Source: Ochrobactrum quorumnocens
Lineage (GTDB): Bacteria; Pseudomonadota; Alphaproteobacteria; Rhizobiales; Rhizobiaceae
Direction: 5' to 3'
DNA length: 64,000 nucleotides
Assembly: GCF_002278035.1 (NCBI RefSeq)
Contig: NZ_CP022604.1
Span: 2,366,501-2,430,500 of the forward strand
Position numbers and translations under genes: made by a program. The notes under the pieces were generated by a model that saw nothing but the letters and a program-made list of their open reading frames with translations, ran no database searches and was not told where the DNA came from. The stretch's first letter is position 1; each line of letters starts with the position of its first letter. This document shows positions 47,991-56,117 of the stretch, piece after piece.

Positions 47991-49013
47991 TCACCGCCAG
48001 CCAAGGGCTGGCGCAACATGCTTCAGGATCGATTCAATGACATGCGCATTGTAGTCGACACCCAGCTGGTTTGGCACGGTAAGAAGCAACGTATCGGCTT
48101 CGGCAATAGCCTCATCCTTCTCGAGTTGCTTGATGAGCTTATCCGGTTCAGCCGCATAGGACCGGCCAAAGACGGCGCGCAAATCCTCTTCAATGTAGCC
48201 GATCGAATCCTGCTCGCTGCTACCGCCACCAAAATATGCCCGATCACGGTCATCAACCAGCGCGAAGATGCTGCGGCTGACCGAAACACGTGGCGTGCGG
48301 GTGTGCCCGGCTTCTTTCCACGCGTCGCGATAAGCACGGATCTGCTTGGCCTGCTGAATATGCAAAGGCTCGCCGGATTCATCCTTTTTCAGGGTAGAAC
48401 TTTGCAAGTTCATACCAAGCTTTGCAGCCCAGATTGCTGTGGCATCCGATGCAGCGCCCCACCAGATACGATCGCGAAGGCCTTCCGAATGCGGCTCGAT
48501 CTTCAGAAGCCCTGGAGGGTTCGGAAACATTGGCCGTGGGTTGGGCTGGGCAAAGCCTTCGCCTTTCAGCGCTTCAAAGAACACTTCACCATGCTTGCGG
48601 CCCATATCGGCATCGGTCATGCCCTCTTCAGGCTCATAACCGAAATAGCGCCAGCCATCGATCACCTGTTCAGGTGAACCGCGGCTGATGCCGAGCTGCA
48701 GTCGACCCTTGGAGATAAGATCGGCAGCACCTGCATCTTCAACCATATAAAGCGGGTTTTCATACCGCATATCGATGACAGCGGTGCCAATCTCGATCTT
48801 GCTGGTTTTGGCACCAACGGCTGCAAGCAACGGAAACGGTGAAGCAAGCTGGCGCGCAAAATGATGGACGCGGAAATACGCGCCATCTGCGCCAAGCTCT
48901 TCGGCCGCAACAGCAAGGTCTATCGATTGCAGAAGCGCATCGCCCGCAGAACGAGTGCCGGACTGTGGCGAAGGCGACCAGTGGCCGAATGACAGAAAGC
49001 CTATCTTTTTCAT
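47991..49013 (-). CDS. LLM-class flavin-dependent oxidoreductase
   Basis: 340 residues from the ATG at 49013, with GAGGAAC upstream. Luciferase-like monooxygenase fold: MKKIGFLSFGHWS at strand 1, GADGAYFRVHHFARQLASPFPLLAAVGA, IEIGTAVIDMRYENPLYMVEDAGAADLISKGRLQLGISRG (typical substrate/FMN region), and WWGAASDATAIWAAKLGMNLQSS. Uses FMNH2/FADH2 and O2, or acts as a flavin reductase relative; substrate unknown. It has no operon neighbour on its strand; the divergent 378-bp region leads to the ABC transporter genes. Confidence 0.88.
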   Translation of the reverse strand: MKKIGFLSFGHWSPSPQSGTRSAGDALLQSIDLAVAAEELGADGAYFRVHHFARQLASPFPLLAAVGAKTSKIEIGTAVIDMRYENPLYMVEDAGAADLISKGRLQLGISRGSPEQVIDGWRYFGYEPEEGMTDADMGRKHGEVFFEALKGEGFAQPNPRPMFPNPPGLLKIEPHSEGLRDRIWWGAASDATAIWAAKLGMNLQSSTLKKDESGEPLHIQQAKQIRAYRDAWKEAGHTRTPRVSVSRSIFALVDDRDRAYFGGGSSEQDSIGYIEEDLRAVFGRSYAAEPDKLIKQLEKDEAIAEADTLLLTVPNQLGVDYNAHVIESILKHVAPALGWR

Positions 49014-49391
49014 GACTATGTTCCTCAGAGCACAATCCAACCACCGTCAAACGCGGACCGGCAGGCTTATGCTTCAAACGTTGTGCAGTGGCACTTTTCA
49101 TCAGTTTTGTCAGAATATGGCGGCAGGCGATAGTCATTGAAAGGGCCCTGAACACAGTGTTCATGAAACGGAATATAACGGGCAAAGTATTGCCCGATGC
49201 CGACAACGTGCTGACAACGCGATGACGACACGTTGACAGCCCAAACAGACCAGATTAAGCCTCGATATGAGGCGGATTGACCTTCCATCCCAACATAGAT
49301 TTTGGGCCCAACATAGAGTTTGAGATTGGATGAAAGGTCAATGTCCACGAAATGCCCAAACAGGCAACGCACTAAAACAGGGGAGATTTTT
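49014..49391. other. Divergent region with inverted repeat before the ABC transporter
   Basis: Between the LLM gene and the solute-binding protein. It contains several 'tgacaacg' units (49201-49237), a TTGACA at 49233-49238 without a good -10 partner, and an inverted repeat at 49276-49342 (separate entry). No reading frame longer than 60 residues looks genuine. Confidence 0.4.
49276..49342 (+). repeat. Long inverted repeat before the ABC transporter binding protein
   Basis: ATTGACCTTCCATCC (49276-49290) and GGATGAAAGGTCAAT (49328-49342) pair at 14 of 15 bases. The intervening 37 nt contain two copies of 'ccaacatag' (49290-49298, 49308-49316) that could form alternative pairings. It ends 49 bp before the ATG at 49392, so in the leader RNA it may form a stem controlling expression, or be a protein-binding dyad. 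No known riboswitch class fits. Confidence 0.5.
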
Positions 49392-50345
49392 ATGCGTTCT
49401 ATGCTTCTGGCCTTGCTGGCCGCAACGGCTATCGCCACTCACGCACAGGCCAAGGATGTAACGGTCGCCGTTACTGCTATCGTTGAACATCCGGCACTTG
49501 ATGCCGCACGCGACGGCGTGAAGGATGCGCTGGCTGAAGCCGGTTTCAAGGAAGGCGAAAATCTTAAATTCGTCTATCAGTCCGCTCAGGGCAATCCGGC
49601 AACGGCCGCCCAGATCGCACGCCAGTTTGTTGGTGAAGCTCCGGATGTCATCGTCCCGATCTCGACACCTTCGGCGCAGGCTGTTGTTTCTGCAACGCGT
49701 GATATTCCGATTGTCTTTACCGCTGTTTCCGATCCTGTCGGCGCACAGCTCGTCAAGGACATGACAAAGCCGGGCGGTAACGTGACCGGTCTTTCCGATA
49801 TGTCGCCAGTTGTCGAGCACATCAAGCTCATCAAGGAAGTGATGCCGAATATCAAGAAACTCGGCTATCTCTATAATTCCGGTGAAACCAACTCGGTCTC
49901 GCTTCTGGCAGCGCTGAAAGAAGCCGCTTCCGCAGAAGGCATCGAAATCGTTGAATCGGCTGCAACCAAGTCGGCAGAAGTTCAGGGTGCAGCGCGTGCC
50001 CTCGTGGGCCGTGCGGACGCCATGTATGTTCCAACCGACAACACCATCGTTTCGGCTCTTGAAAGTGCCGTTGGCGTTGCTGAGGAAAGCAAGCTTCCGC
50101 TCTTCACCGCTGATACGGATTCGGTCAAGCGCGGTGCGCTGGCTGCTCTCGGCTTCAACTATTACGACGTTGGCAAGCAGACTGGTGCTGTCGTGGTCAA
50201 GATCCTCAACGGTGAAAAGCCAGGTGATATCGCTGTCGACATCGCCAAGGGAACCGACCTCGTCATCAATCTTTCTGCAGCCAAGAAGATGGGCGTCGAA
50301 TTTCCACAGGCAGTAATCGACCGCGCGACCAGCAAGGTCGAATAA
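49392..50345 (+). CDS. ABC transporter substrate-binding protein (TrpX/pfam04392 type)
   Basis: 317 residues from the ATG at 49392 (GGGGAG upstream). Signal peptide MRSMLLALLAATAIATHAQA, cut before KDVTV. The mature protein has the ABC_sub_bind fold: VTAIVEHPALDAARDGVKDALAEAGF, NPATAAQIARQFVGEAPDVIVPISTPSAQA, IVFTAVSDPVGAQLV, LSDMSPVVEH and PLFTADTDSVKRGALAALGFNYYDVGKQTG. Members bind tryptophan or related small molecules, or are uncharacterised. It is followed by a terminator and the FAD-dependent enzyme, then permease and ATPase, giving one importer with extra enzyme. The ligand cannot be assigned from sequence. Confidence 0.9.
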   Translation: MRSMLLALLAATAIATHAQAKDVTVAVTAIVEHPALDAARDGVKDALAEAGFKEGENLKFVYQSAQGNPATAAQIARQFVGEAPDVIVPISTPSAQAVVSATRDIPIVFTAVSDPVGAQLVKDMTKPGGNVTGLSDMSPVVEHIKLIKEVMPNIKKLGYLYNSGETNSVSLLAALKEAASAEGIEIVESAATKSAEVQGAARALVGRADAMYVPTDNTIVSALESAVGVAEESKLPLFTADTDSVKRGALAALGFNYYDVGKQTGAVVVKILNGEKPGDIAVDIAKGTDLVINLSAAKKMGVEFPQAVIDRATSKVE

Positions 50346-50367
50346 TCGGTCTCAAGATTGTAATTAG

Positions 50368-50395
50368 AAAGGGCGGGATGATCTCCCGCCCTTTT
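50368..50395 (+). terminator. Intrinsic terminator after the binding-protein gene
   Basis: Stem AAAGGGCGGGA (50368-50378) with TCCCGCCCTTT (50384-50394), loop TGATC, then T. It lies between the binding-protein gene and the FAD-enzyme gene. Partial read-through is the usual way to make more binding protein than membrane components. Confidence 0.88.
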
Positions 50396-50430
50396 CTTTG
50401 AAGCTACTTTCCAACATTTGAGCTTTTTAA

Positions 50431-51750
50431 ATGCCTGTCATTCGTATCCTTCCCGCTGACGACAACACCAATGGCTGGAGCAAGATATTGCCTGCGCGCA
50501 CGCCGCGTACAGCGCTCAAAGGTGATATCAAAGCCGACTGGATCGTGCTGGGCGCTGGATATGCAGGCTTAGCCGCCGCCCGAAGGCTGTCCGAGAACCG
50601 GCCCAACGACCAGATTGCACTGATCGATGCGCAAGAGGTCGGAAAAGGCACATCTGGGCGCGCTGCGGGTTTTGCCATTGATCTTCCGCACAATGTCAGT
50701 TCTTCGATGGAGGAGCTGGCTAAGTCGCACAGCTACCGAGCACTGGCGCGTGCAGCAATCGACCACCTTAAACAGCAAATTGACCGGCACGGCATTGACT
50801 GTGACTGGCGACAGGACGGAAAGTTTCACGCAGCGGTTTCCGATCAGGGTGTGCGTGAGGTTCTTGAACCGACAGTCAAAGAACTCGAACGCCTTAACGA
50901 ACCATTCGACTGGCTCGAAGGCGATGCGCTGGCCAAACGGCTCGGAACAAACCATTTCAAGGCCGCTGTCTTCACCTATGGCACCTCGCTGTTGAACCCG
51001 GCTGCATTAGTACGCGGCCTTGCCGACTGCCTGCCCGACAATGTCACGCTGTATGAAAATTCTGCCGTGACCAAAATCGATTATGGCGACCACATTCACA
51101 TTATCACGCCAAAGGGTAGCATTCAGGCACCCGCCATGATCCTGACGGTCAACGGTTTTGGCGAGCAGTTCGGCTTTTTCAGACGAAAGCTCCTGAACTT
51201 TGCTGCCCATGCAAGCCTCAGCCGTCAGCTGACCGACGATGAATACAAAGCGATTGGTGAGGTGGATCCGTGGGGGCTTACGCCCGCGAACTCCTTTGCC
51301 GGGATCACCATGCGTTTGACATCGGATCGGCGCATTCTGATGAGGCAGAATGTGCATTTTTGTCCATCGCTCCGTCAGTCGGATGGGCAGCGCCAAACCG
51401 TAAAGCGCGAACATAAGCGGCTGTTCGACGAGCGTTTCCCAATGTTACCCAATGTCGAGATGCAGCACACATGGACGGGCTTTATCTGCCTATCGCGCAA
51501 CGGTGCGCCAGGCTTTGGCCAGATTGCCAAGAATGTTTTCACCTCACTCTGCCAGAACGGTGTCGGCATAACCAAAGGAACCATTGGCGGCATTCTCGCA
51601 GCCGATATGGCCTGTGACATTGATAATCCACTGATCGACGACATGCTGAAACTGGGCAGCCCAACTGAGCTACCGCAGCGCCCCTTCCTCGATATAGGCG
51701 TGCGCGCGCGGTTTGCCTGGGAGCTGTGGCATGCACGCGGCGAAGTGTGA
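50431..51750 (+). CDS. FAD-dependent oxidoreductase (DAO family, amine-oxidase-like)
   Basis: 439 residues. Rossmann FAD site WIVLGAGYAGLAAARRLSENRP (about residues 37-58), then GKGTSGRAAGFAIDLPHNV, GTSLLNPAALVRGLADCL, and a C-terminal TWTGFICLSRNGAPGFGQI and QNGVGITKGTIGG substrate/FAD-binding end. This is the DAO fold of gamma-glutamylputrescine oxidase-like and glycine-oxidase-like enzymes. It oxidises an amine or amino acid. Its position within the ABC transporter gene set suggests it acts on the imported compound. The ATG follows the terminator by 35 bp; no strong SD. Confidence 0.85.
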   Translation: MPVIRILPADDNTNGWSKILPARTPRTALKGDIKADWIVLGAGYAGLAAARRLSENRPNDQIALIDAQEVGKGTSGRAAGFAIDLPHNVSSSMEELAKSHSYRALARAAIDHLKQQIDRHGIDCDWRQDGKFHAAVSDQGVREVLEPTVKELERLNEPFDWLEGDALAKRLGTNHFKAAVFTYGTSLLNPAALVRGLADCLPDNVTLYENSAVTKIDYGDHIHIITPKGSIQAPAMILTVNGFGEQFGFFRRKLLNFAAHASLSRQLTDDEYKAIGEVDPWGLTPANSFAGITMRLTSDRRILMRQNVHFCPSLRQSDGQRQTVKREHKRLFDERFPMLPNVEMQHTWTGFICLSRNGAPGFGQIAKNVFTSLCQNGVGITKGTIGGILAADMACDIDNPLIDDMLKLGSPTELPQRPFLDIGVRARFAWELWHARGEV

Positions 51751-52087
51751 TCAGAACCGAGTGAGCTGGATGTTGTAACAGGCGCACAGACTGGTGCTTT
51801 TTGGCGCATTTGCAGCGATAATGCTTGCTTATTGGAGCTTTTGGGTTGTATCGGGAAAAAGACAGAGCCAGAACAATCGCAAGCAATAAAATTGCGCATG
51901 AAAAACCGGGGAATGGTTCCAAAGGCAAATGTGTTTGGAACAAACTCAAATCAAAACCGGTCGTGATTGAAACAGGTCTTTCGGACATGAAAAGGCAAAT
52001 GCCTGAATGTGCGAAAGCCAGTGAATCTATGTGCCTTGAATGGTGCATCTTCATTTTCAGCCACGGCAAAGAACAAGGAATCTCAAT
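51751..52087. other. Non-coding gap between the FAD-enzyme and permease genes
   Basis: 337 bp. I see no gene: short open frames exist but lack a credible start or composition. It contains 'tttggaacaaactcaaatc' and 'ccggtcgtgattgaaacagg' type sequence, not matching the repeat families here. A promoter for the permease/ATPase pair may lie here. Confidence 0.35.
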
Positions 52088-52972
52088 GTGAGTCAGATCG
52101 CCTTCTGGGGTGCGGTCGAATTGGGCCTCGTCTTCTCTTTCGTCGCCATCGGCGTCTATCTGGCTTTCCGCGTGCTCGATTTCCCCGATCTGACCGTGGA
52201 CGGCTCCTTCCCGCTTGGTGCTGCCGTGACTGGCGTTCTGATCATTGCTGGGTGGAACCCCTGGCTTTCAGCTGCTGTTTCGATGATTGCAGGCTCGCTT
52301 GCAGGACTTGTGACAGCAACGCTCAATGTGCGCTTCAAGATTCTCAATCTTCTGGCCTCCATTCTCACAATGATCGCGCTGTTTTCAGTCAATCTGCGCG
52401 TCATGGGACGTCCGAATATCGCCCTGATTAATCAGGACACGATGCTCTCACCGTTCTTCGGTCATGGCATTCCTGAATATTATGTGCGTCCGGCATTCCT
52501 TTTCGTGCTTGTTGCTGTCACGGTTTTCCTCGTCTGGCGTTTCCTTGAAAGCGACATGGGCCTTGCCATGCGCGCAACCGGTGCCAATCCGAAAATGGCC
52601 CGTGCGCAGGGCGTACGCACCGACCGTCAGATTTATCTGGGCATGGCCCTCTCCAACGCGCTCGTGGCGCTTGGCGGCTCGTTATTCGCCCAGACAAACG
52701 GCTTTGCAGACGTAACATCGGGCGTTGGCACGATCGTTGTCGGTCTGGCCGCTGTGATCATCGGTGAAACACTGCTGCGCACGCGTCTCATCCTTGTCAT
52801 TCTCATCGGTTGCGTCCTGGGTTCGATCATCTATCGTATCGCCATCCAGCTTGCGCTTTCCAATGGCAGTATCGTCGGGCTTCAGGCTTCCGACCTCAAT
52901 ATCGCTACAGCGCTTCTCGTCACCTTCGCACTGATCTTGCCGCGCCTGCGCCGTGGAGGAGCATCATCATGA
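52088..52972 (+). CDS. ABC transporter permease
   Basis: 295 residues from a GTG at 52088 (VSQIAFWGAVELGLVFSFVAIGVYLAFRVLDFPDLTVDGSFPLGAAVTG), with AGGA eight bases upstream. Upstream in-frame sequence is rich in charged residues and lacks a good site. About eight to nine transmembrane helices; the LDFPDLTVDGSFPLGAA motif and LGGSLFAQTNGFADVTSGVGTIVVGLAAVIIGE are conserved in permeases of the TrpX-type ABC systems. Its stop TGA overlaps the ATPase start (ATGA). Confidence 0.88.
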   Translation: MSQIAFWGAVELGLVFSFVAIGVYLAFRVLDFPDLTVDGSFPLGAAVTGVLIIAGWNPWLSAAVSMIAGSLAGLVTATLNVRFKILNLLASILTMIALFSVNLRVMGRPNIALINQDTMLSPFFGHGIPEYYVRPAFLFVLVAVTVFLVWRFLESDMGLAMRATGANPKMARAQGVRTDRQIYLGMALSNALVALGGSLFAQTNGFADVTSGVGTIVVGLAAVIIGETLLRTRLILVILIGCVLGSIIYRIAIQLALSNGSIVGLQASDLNIATALLVTFALILPRLRRGGASS

Positions 52973-53763
52973 TCGAAGTTTCCAATCTCGAGGTCATTTT
53001 CGGTCGTGGGACACCGCTCGAAAAGCAGGTGCTCAACAAGATCAATCTGACGATGGATCAGGGCTCGTTCGTCACCGTGATCGGCTCCAACGGTGCCGGT
53101 AAATCGACCATGCTCGGCGTTCTGGCAGGCGATGTCATCCCAACCGCTGGCAAGGTTGTGATCAGCGGACAGGATGTAACGCGCAAATCCACAGCCGAAC
53201 GTGCCGGTCTTGTGGCCCGCGTGTTTCAGGACCCGCTCGCAGGCAGCTGCGGGACGCTGACGATTGAAGAAAATCTTGCACTGGCCGCATCGCGTGGTAC
53301 GCGCCGTGGCCTCACCCATGCGCTCAATTCCAAGCGCCGCGAATGGTTCCGCGAACGTGTGGCAAGCCTCAACCTCGGCCTCGAAAACCGCATGCAGGAT
53401 CGCATGGAGCTTCTCTCCGGCGGTCAGCGTCAGGCGCTCTCGCTGATCATGGCCACTCTCGCCGGTTCCGAAGTTCTGCTGCTCGACGAACATACCGCAG
53501 CCCTTGATCCGGGCATGGCTGAGTTCGTCATGGAACTGACCCGCACGCTGATCTCGGAAAACAAGCTCACAGCATTGATGGTCACGCATTCCATGCGTCA
53601 GGCGCTCGATTATGGCGACCGCACCATCATGCTGCATGGCGGCAAGATCCTGCTTGATGTTACCGGCGACAAGCGCAAGACGCTGGGCGTTGAAGACCTC
53701 ATCGAGATGTTCCGCAAAGTGCGTGGGCAGACGCTCGATGATGACGCTTTGCTGATCGAATAA
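52969..53763 (+). CDS. ABC transporter ATP-binding protein
   Basis: 264 residues from the ATG at 52969, preceded by ggagga (52955-52960) eight bases upstream and overlapping the permease stop. Walker A GSNGAGKST (39-47), signature LSGGQRQ (149-155), Walker B VLLLDEHTAALDP (169-181; Asp173, Glu174) and H-loop VTHSMRQALDYGDR. The HT in the DEHTAALDP D-loop is normal for this subfamily. Drives uptake of the ligand of the binding protein at 49392. Followed by a palindromic repeat. Confidence 0.94.
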   Translation: MIEVSNLEVIFGRGTPLEKQVLNKINLTMDQGSFVTVIGSNGAGKSTMLGVLAGDVIPTAGKVVISGQDVTRKSTAERAGLVARVFQDPLAGSCGTLTIEENLALAASRGTRRGLTHALNSKRREWFRERVASLNLGLENRMQDRMELLSGGQRQALSLIMATLAGSEVLLLDEHTAALDPGMAEFVMELTRTLISENKLTALMVTHSMRQALDYGDRTIMLHGGKILLDVTGDKRKTLGVEDLIEMFRKVRGQTLDDDALLIE

Positions 53764-53866
53764 GCATGTCGCGGAAAAGTGGGAACCGGTTTTCCGATAA
53801 CGGCATGCGCAAAACCAGAAAATAGAGCGAGCGCAGTGGGTACGACTAAGCGCGACACGCTCTAAG
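53764..53866. repeat. Palindromic extragenic repeat
   Basis: 'gcatgtcgcggaaaagtggg', then 'aaccggttttccgataacgg' and 'catgcgcaaaacc', a second part with 'agagcga...gcgacacgctctaa'. Same family as 517-587, double unit. Non-coding, between the ABC genes and holA. Confidence 0.6.
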
Positions 53867-53953
53867 CTTTGCAAACAGCTTTGTTTCACAGCCGCCGTTC
53901 AGTTTGACCGGCGGCTGTTTCGTTTGAAAACGAATTGCGCTACTTAATCCCTT

Positions 53954-54997
53954 ATGGCGCAGAAAAAAGCACACGAAGTAGATCAGTTCATTGGCAGGCC
54001 GAGCAGCTCGTTTCCGGTCGTGCTTCTTTATGGCCCAGACAAGGGGCTGGTGAGCGAACGTGCGCGCCGCTATGCAAAGGCCACCAAACTGCCGCTGGAT
54101 GATCCCTTTGCGGTCATTCGCATGGAAGCCGATGAGATCGATGCGGATCCTGCAAAACTCGCCGATGAAGCGCGTACAATCTCTATGTTCGGTGGTGAAC
54201 GGCTAATCTGGATCAAGAACGCAGCCGGGCAGAAGAAGCTTGCCGACGCCGTGAAACTTTTGGCAAATGAGCCACCGCGTGAAACTTATATTCTGGTGGA
54301 AGCCGGCGACCTCAAGAAAGGTGCAGGCCTGCGTAGCGCTGTCGAGAACGCGACCGCTGGCATGGCCCTTCCCTGCTATGCGGACGACGCGCGCGGCATT
54401 GACGGCGTGATTGACGACGTTTTGGCTGAATGGAAGATGCAGATCACCATGGACGGGCGTCAGCTGCTGCGCGCGAGCCTTGGCGGTGATCGGCTTGCGA
54501 CGCGTGGCGAACTGGAAAAGCTTTGCCTTTATGTGCGCGGCAAAGAACGTATCGATATAGACGATGTGCGTGAAGCGGTCGGCGATGTAGCAGGTCTTTC
54601 AACAGATGAAGTCATTGATGCTGTGTTGACGGCAGACCTGCCCCGTTTTGAAATATCTTTTGACCGGGTTGTGAAATCCGGCACAGCCCCATTCCTCCTG
54701 CTTAATACTGCCATGAGGCAATTCCAACAAATTCAGACCCTGCGCCATATCGCCGATACCGAGCGCAAAAGTGCTTCCGTGGTTGTCGCCTCTGCGCGTC
54801 CGCCGATCTTTTTCAATCGCAAGAAACTGATCGAAAATGCTGTTGACCGCTGGAAGGCAGAGAACCTCGTGCGCGTTATGGAGCGCCTGCAACGCGCTGT
54901 GCTGGAAAGCCGTCAGAATGCGGTACTCTCCGTGCCTATCATTCGTCAGTGCTTGCTTGCTATTGCTGTCGAAGCTGCCAAGCTGGCACGCAGATAA
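53954..54997 (+). CDS. holA: DNA polymerase III subunit delta
   Basis: 347 residues. Clamp-loader delta subunit that opens the beta clamp. AAA+ fold without a nucleotide site: VVLLYGPDKGLVSERARRYAKATKLPLDDPFAVIRMEADEID, FGGERLIWIKNA, and a C-terminal helical domain. The pattern MAQKKAHEVDQFIGRPSSS ... YGPDKGLVSERA matches alphaproteobacterial HolA. No clear SD upstream of the ATG. It stands alone, convergent with the membrane-protein gene at 55001. Confidence 0.93.
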   Translation: MAQKKAHEVDQFIGRPSSSFPVVLLYGPDKGLVSERARRYAKATKLPLDDPFAVIRMEADEIDADPAKLADEARTISMFGGERLIWIKNAAGQKKLADAVKLLANEPPRETYILVEAGDLKKGAGLRSAVENATAGMALPCYADDARGIDGVIDDVLAEWKMQITMDGRQLLRASLGGDRLATRGELEKLCLYVRGKERIDIDDVREAVGDVAGLSTDEVIDAVLTADLPRFEISFDRVVKSGTAPFLLLNTAMRQFQQIQTLRHIADTERKSASVVVASARPPIFFNRKKLIENAVDRWKAENLVRVMERLQRAVLESRQNAVLSVPIIRQCLLAIAVEAAKLARR

Positions 54998-55000
54998 GCT

Positions 55001-55510
55001 CTACCGGCTAAGGTTTAGCCTAGGGCTTTCTCGATACCTCCACCACAGCGATACAAGCCAGCCTGTGAAATAGCCCGTTGATGCGCCTGATACGACGGCT
55101 GTCACCAGCATCAATGTGGAATGCTCCTGTGGATAGAACGCATTGAGCACTGCCAGAACATACTGAGCGCAAAAGAAAATCAGATTGCGGATCAGCGGAA
55201 GTATCGTCCCAGCCCGCTCGACCGTTTTGTTCTGATGATCAACTGCGAGAACACGCGGGCCTGTGAGATAACCAACAGGTGCCAGCACGAACAGTCCTGC
55301 AAACCACGCAATCAGGAATGAACTGAATCCATCCGAACCGCTATCAAAGTGCATGAAACCGACGGCAATGAAGATCACGGGGACGAATAGCAGTCTCCAG
55401 ACCGAAACCGTGCTTGTTTCACGCCCTTTCACCCCTTGTATGACGAGATAAGCGAGCAGCCCCCAAACATAGATCGGTGTATGAATTATGATTTGAGTGA
55501 GCATTTCCAT
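55001..55510 (-). CDS. Membrane protein of unknown function
   Basis: 169 residues, four or five hydrophobic segments: IIIHTPIYVWGLLAYLVIQGVKG, LLFVPVIFIAVGFMHF, FLIAWFAGLFVLAPVGYL, LIFFCAQYVLAVLNAF, and TAVVSGASTGYFTGWLVSLWW. The first two segments and the Arg/Trp-rich end resemble the DUF6622 family of small membrane proteins, but I am unsure. Stop lies four bases from the holA stop on the other strand. The upstream 363-bp gap contains a Bru-RS-like repeat, so transcription probably begins close to 55510-55566. Confidence 0.7.
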   Translation of the reverse strand: MEMLTQIIIHTPIYVWGLLAYLVIQGVKGRETSTVSVWRLLFVPVIFIAVGFMHFDSGSDGFSSFLIAWFAGLFVLAPVGYLTGPRVLAVDHQNKTVERAGTILPLIRNLIFFCAQYVLAVLNAFYPQEHSTLMLVTAVVSGASTGYFTGWLVSLWWRYRESPRLNLSR

Positions 55511-55566
55511 GAAACAATATCTCCCCGGCGCGGTGTTCTAAAAGCAATATCTCAATAGTATAAGAC

Positions 55567-55673
55567 TTATACCAAAGCGCTAAGATGCTGATGCAGCACG
55601 CCTCGAAAATGTTCAATCGCCACACGGGCTTAACCAACGTCCGATGAGTCTTACTCAATGAACTTTGGTATTA
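55567..55673. repeat. 107-bp Bru-RS-like extragenic repeat, copy 2
   Basis: Same orientation and length as 17834-17940: ttataccaa ... ttcaatcgccacacgggctt ... ttggtatta. The central stretch 'aaaatgttcaatcgccacac' is identical in both. In this copy the internal stem is weaker, with several changes in both arms. The remainder of the 55511-55873 gap, AT-richer, holds nothing recognised. Confidence 0.75.
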
Positions 55674-55873
55674 GCGAAAGTCCGGCAGAAACCGCGTTGG
55701 GTGTTAGACAGCTGCAATAATTCAGCAATTGATCAAGAGCACGTGAGTAGCCTCGCTCAACCTTGAGCTTGTTGGCGCATTCAGCAATATTCCATATGGT
55801 TCGATTTCATAACTGAAATGACAACCCCAAGTTTTCAAGCCCCCATTTTACTATAAGTCATTGGAATATAAGA

Positions 55874-56041
55874 ATGATCGGCTGCATACCTCCAATTCTT
55901 CTGCTCATGCTCGGTGCATTGTTTGGTTGGCTGATCGGCGGCAATTACGGCGCCTTCTGGGGAAGTGCGGTCGGCGTTATCATCGGTATCATCCTGATGA
56001 TAATTATCGTCTTTTCGCTGATCAAAGCGCGCGGTCGATAA
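55874..56041 (+). CDS. Small glycine-rich membrane protein
   Basis: 55 residues: MIGCIPPILLLMLGALFGW, then LIGGNYGAFWGSAVGVIIG and a third hydrophobic run ILMIIIVFSLI, ending KARGR*. Glycine spacing (G-x-x-x-G-type) and two hydrophobic helices suggest a small inner-membrane protein. It sits between the repeat element and the parB terminator. The basic C-terminal tail KARGR supports an in-out orientation. It is too short to assign; expression is unproven, since no good SD is visible ('tataaga'). Confidence 0.6.
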   Translation: MIGCIPPILLLMLGALFGWLIGGNYGAFWGSAVGVIIGIILMIIIVFSLIKARGR

Positions 56042-56048
56042 AACGAAA

Positions 56049-56076
56049 AAGCCGTGAAACAAATGTTCCACGGCTT
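56049..56076 (-). terminator. Terminator of the parA-parB unit
   Basis: Read leftward: AAGCCGTG (56076-56069), inner pairs GAAC/GTTT-type with one mismatch, CACGGCTT (56056-56049), then TTTTCGTTT. It lies 39 bp after the parB stop and is the probable end of the leftward mnmG-rsmG-parA-parB transcript. On the plus strand it could also stop the small membrane-protein gene. Confidence 0.75.
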
Positions 56077-56090
56077 CAAATTCAGACTTC

Positions 56091-56117
56091 TAAGCAAATG
56101 TCGGAATCACACCACTA
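56091..56117. repeat. CTAGTGG-type repeat fragment at the parB stop
   Basis: 'aagcaaatgtcggaat' followed by 'cacaccactag' repeats the right arm of the inverted repeat at 25435-25460 with two or three changes. It overlaps the parB stop codon (TAG) by three bases. Confidence 0.65.

Noticed and set aside
49014..49391. T-box leader for a tryptophan-type transporter
   Set aside because: No T-box sequence (AGGGTGG type) or specifier loop is visible, and T-boxes are rare in alphaproteobacteria.
52882..53889. 335-codon open frame on the minus strand
   Set aside because: Antisense to the ABC permease/ATPase genes with Walker motifs on the other strand.
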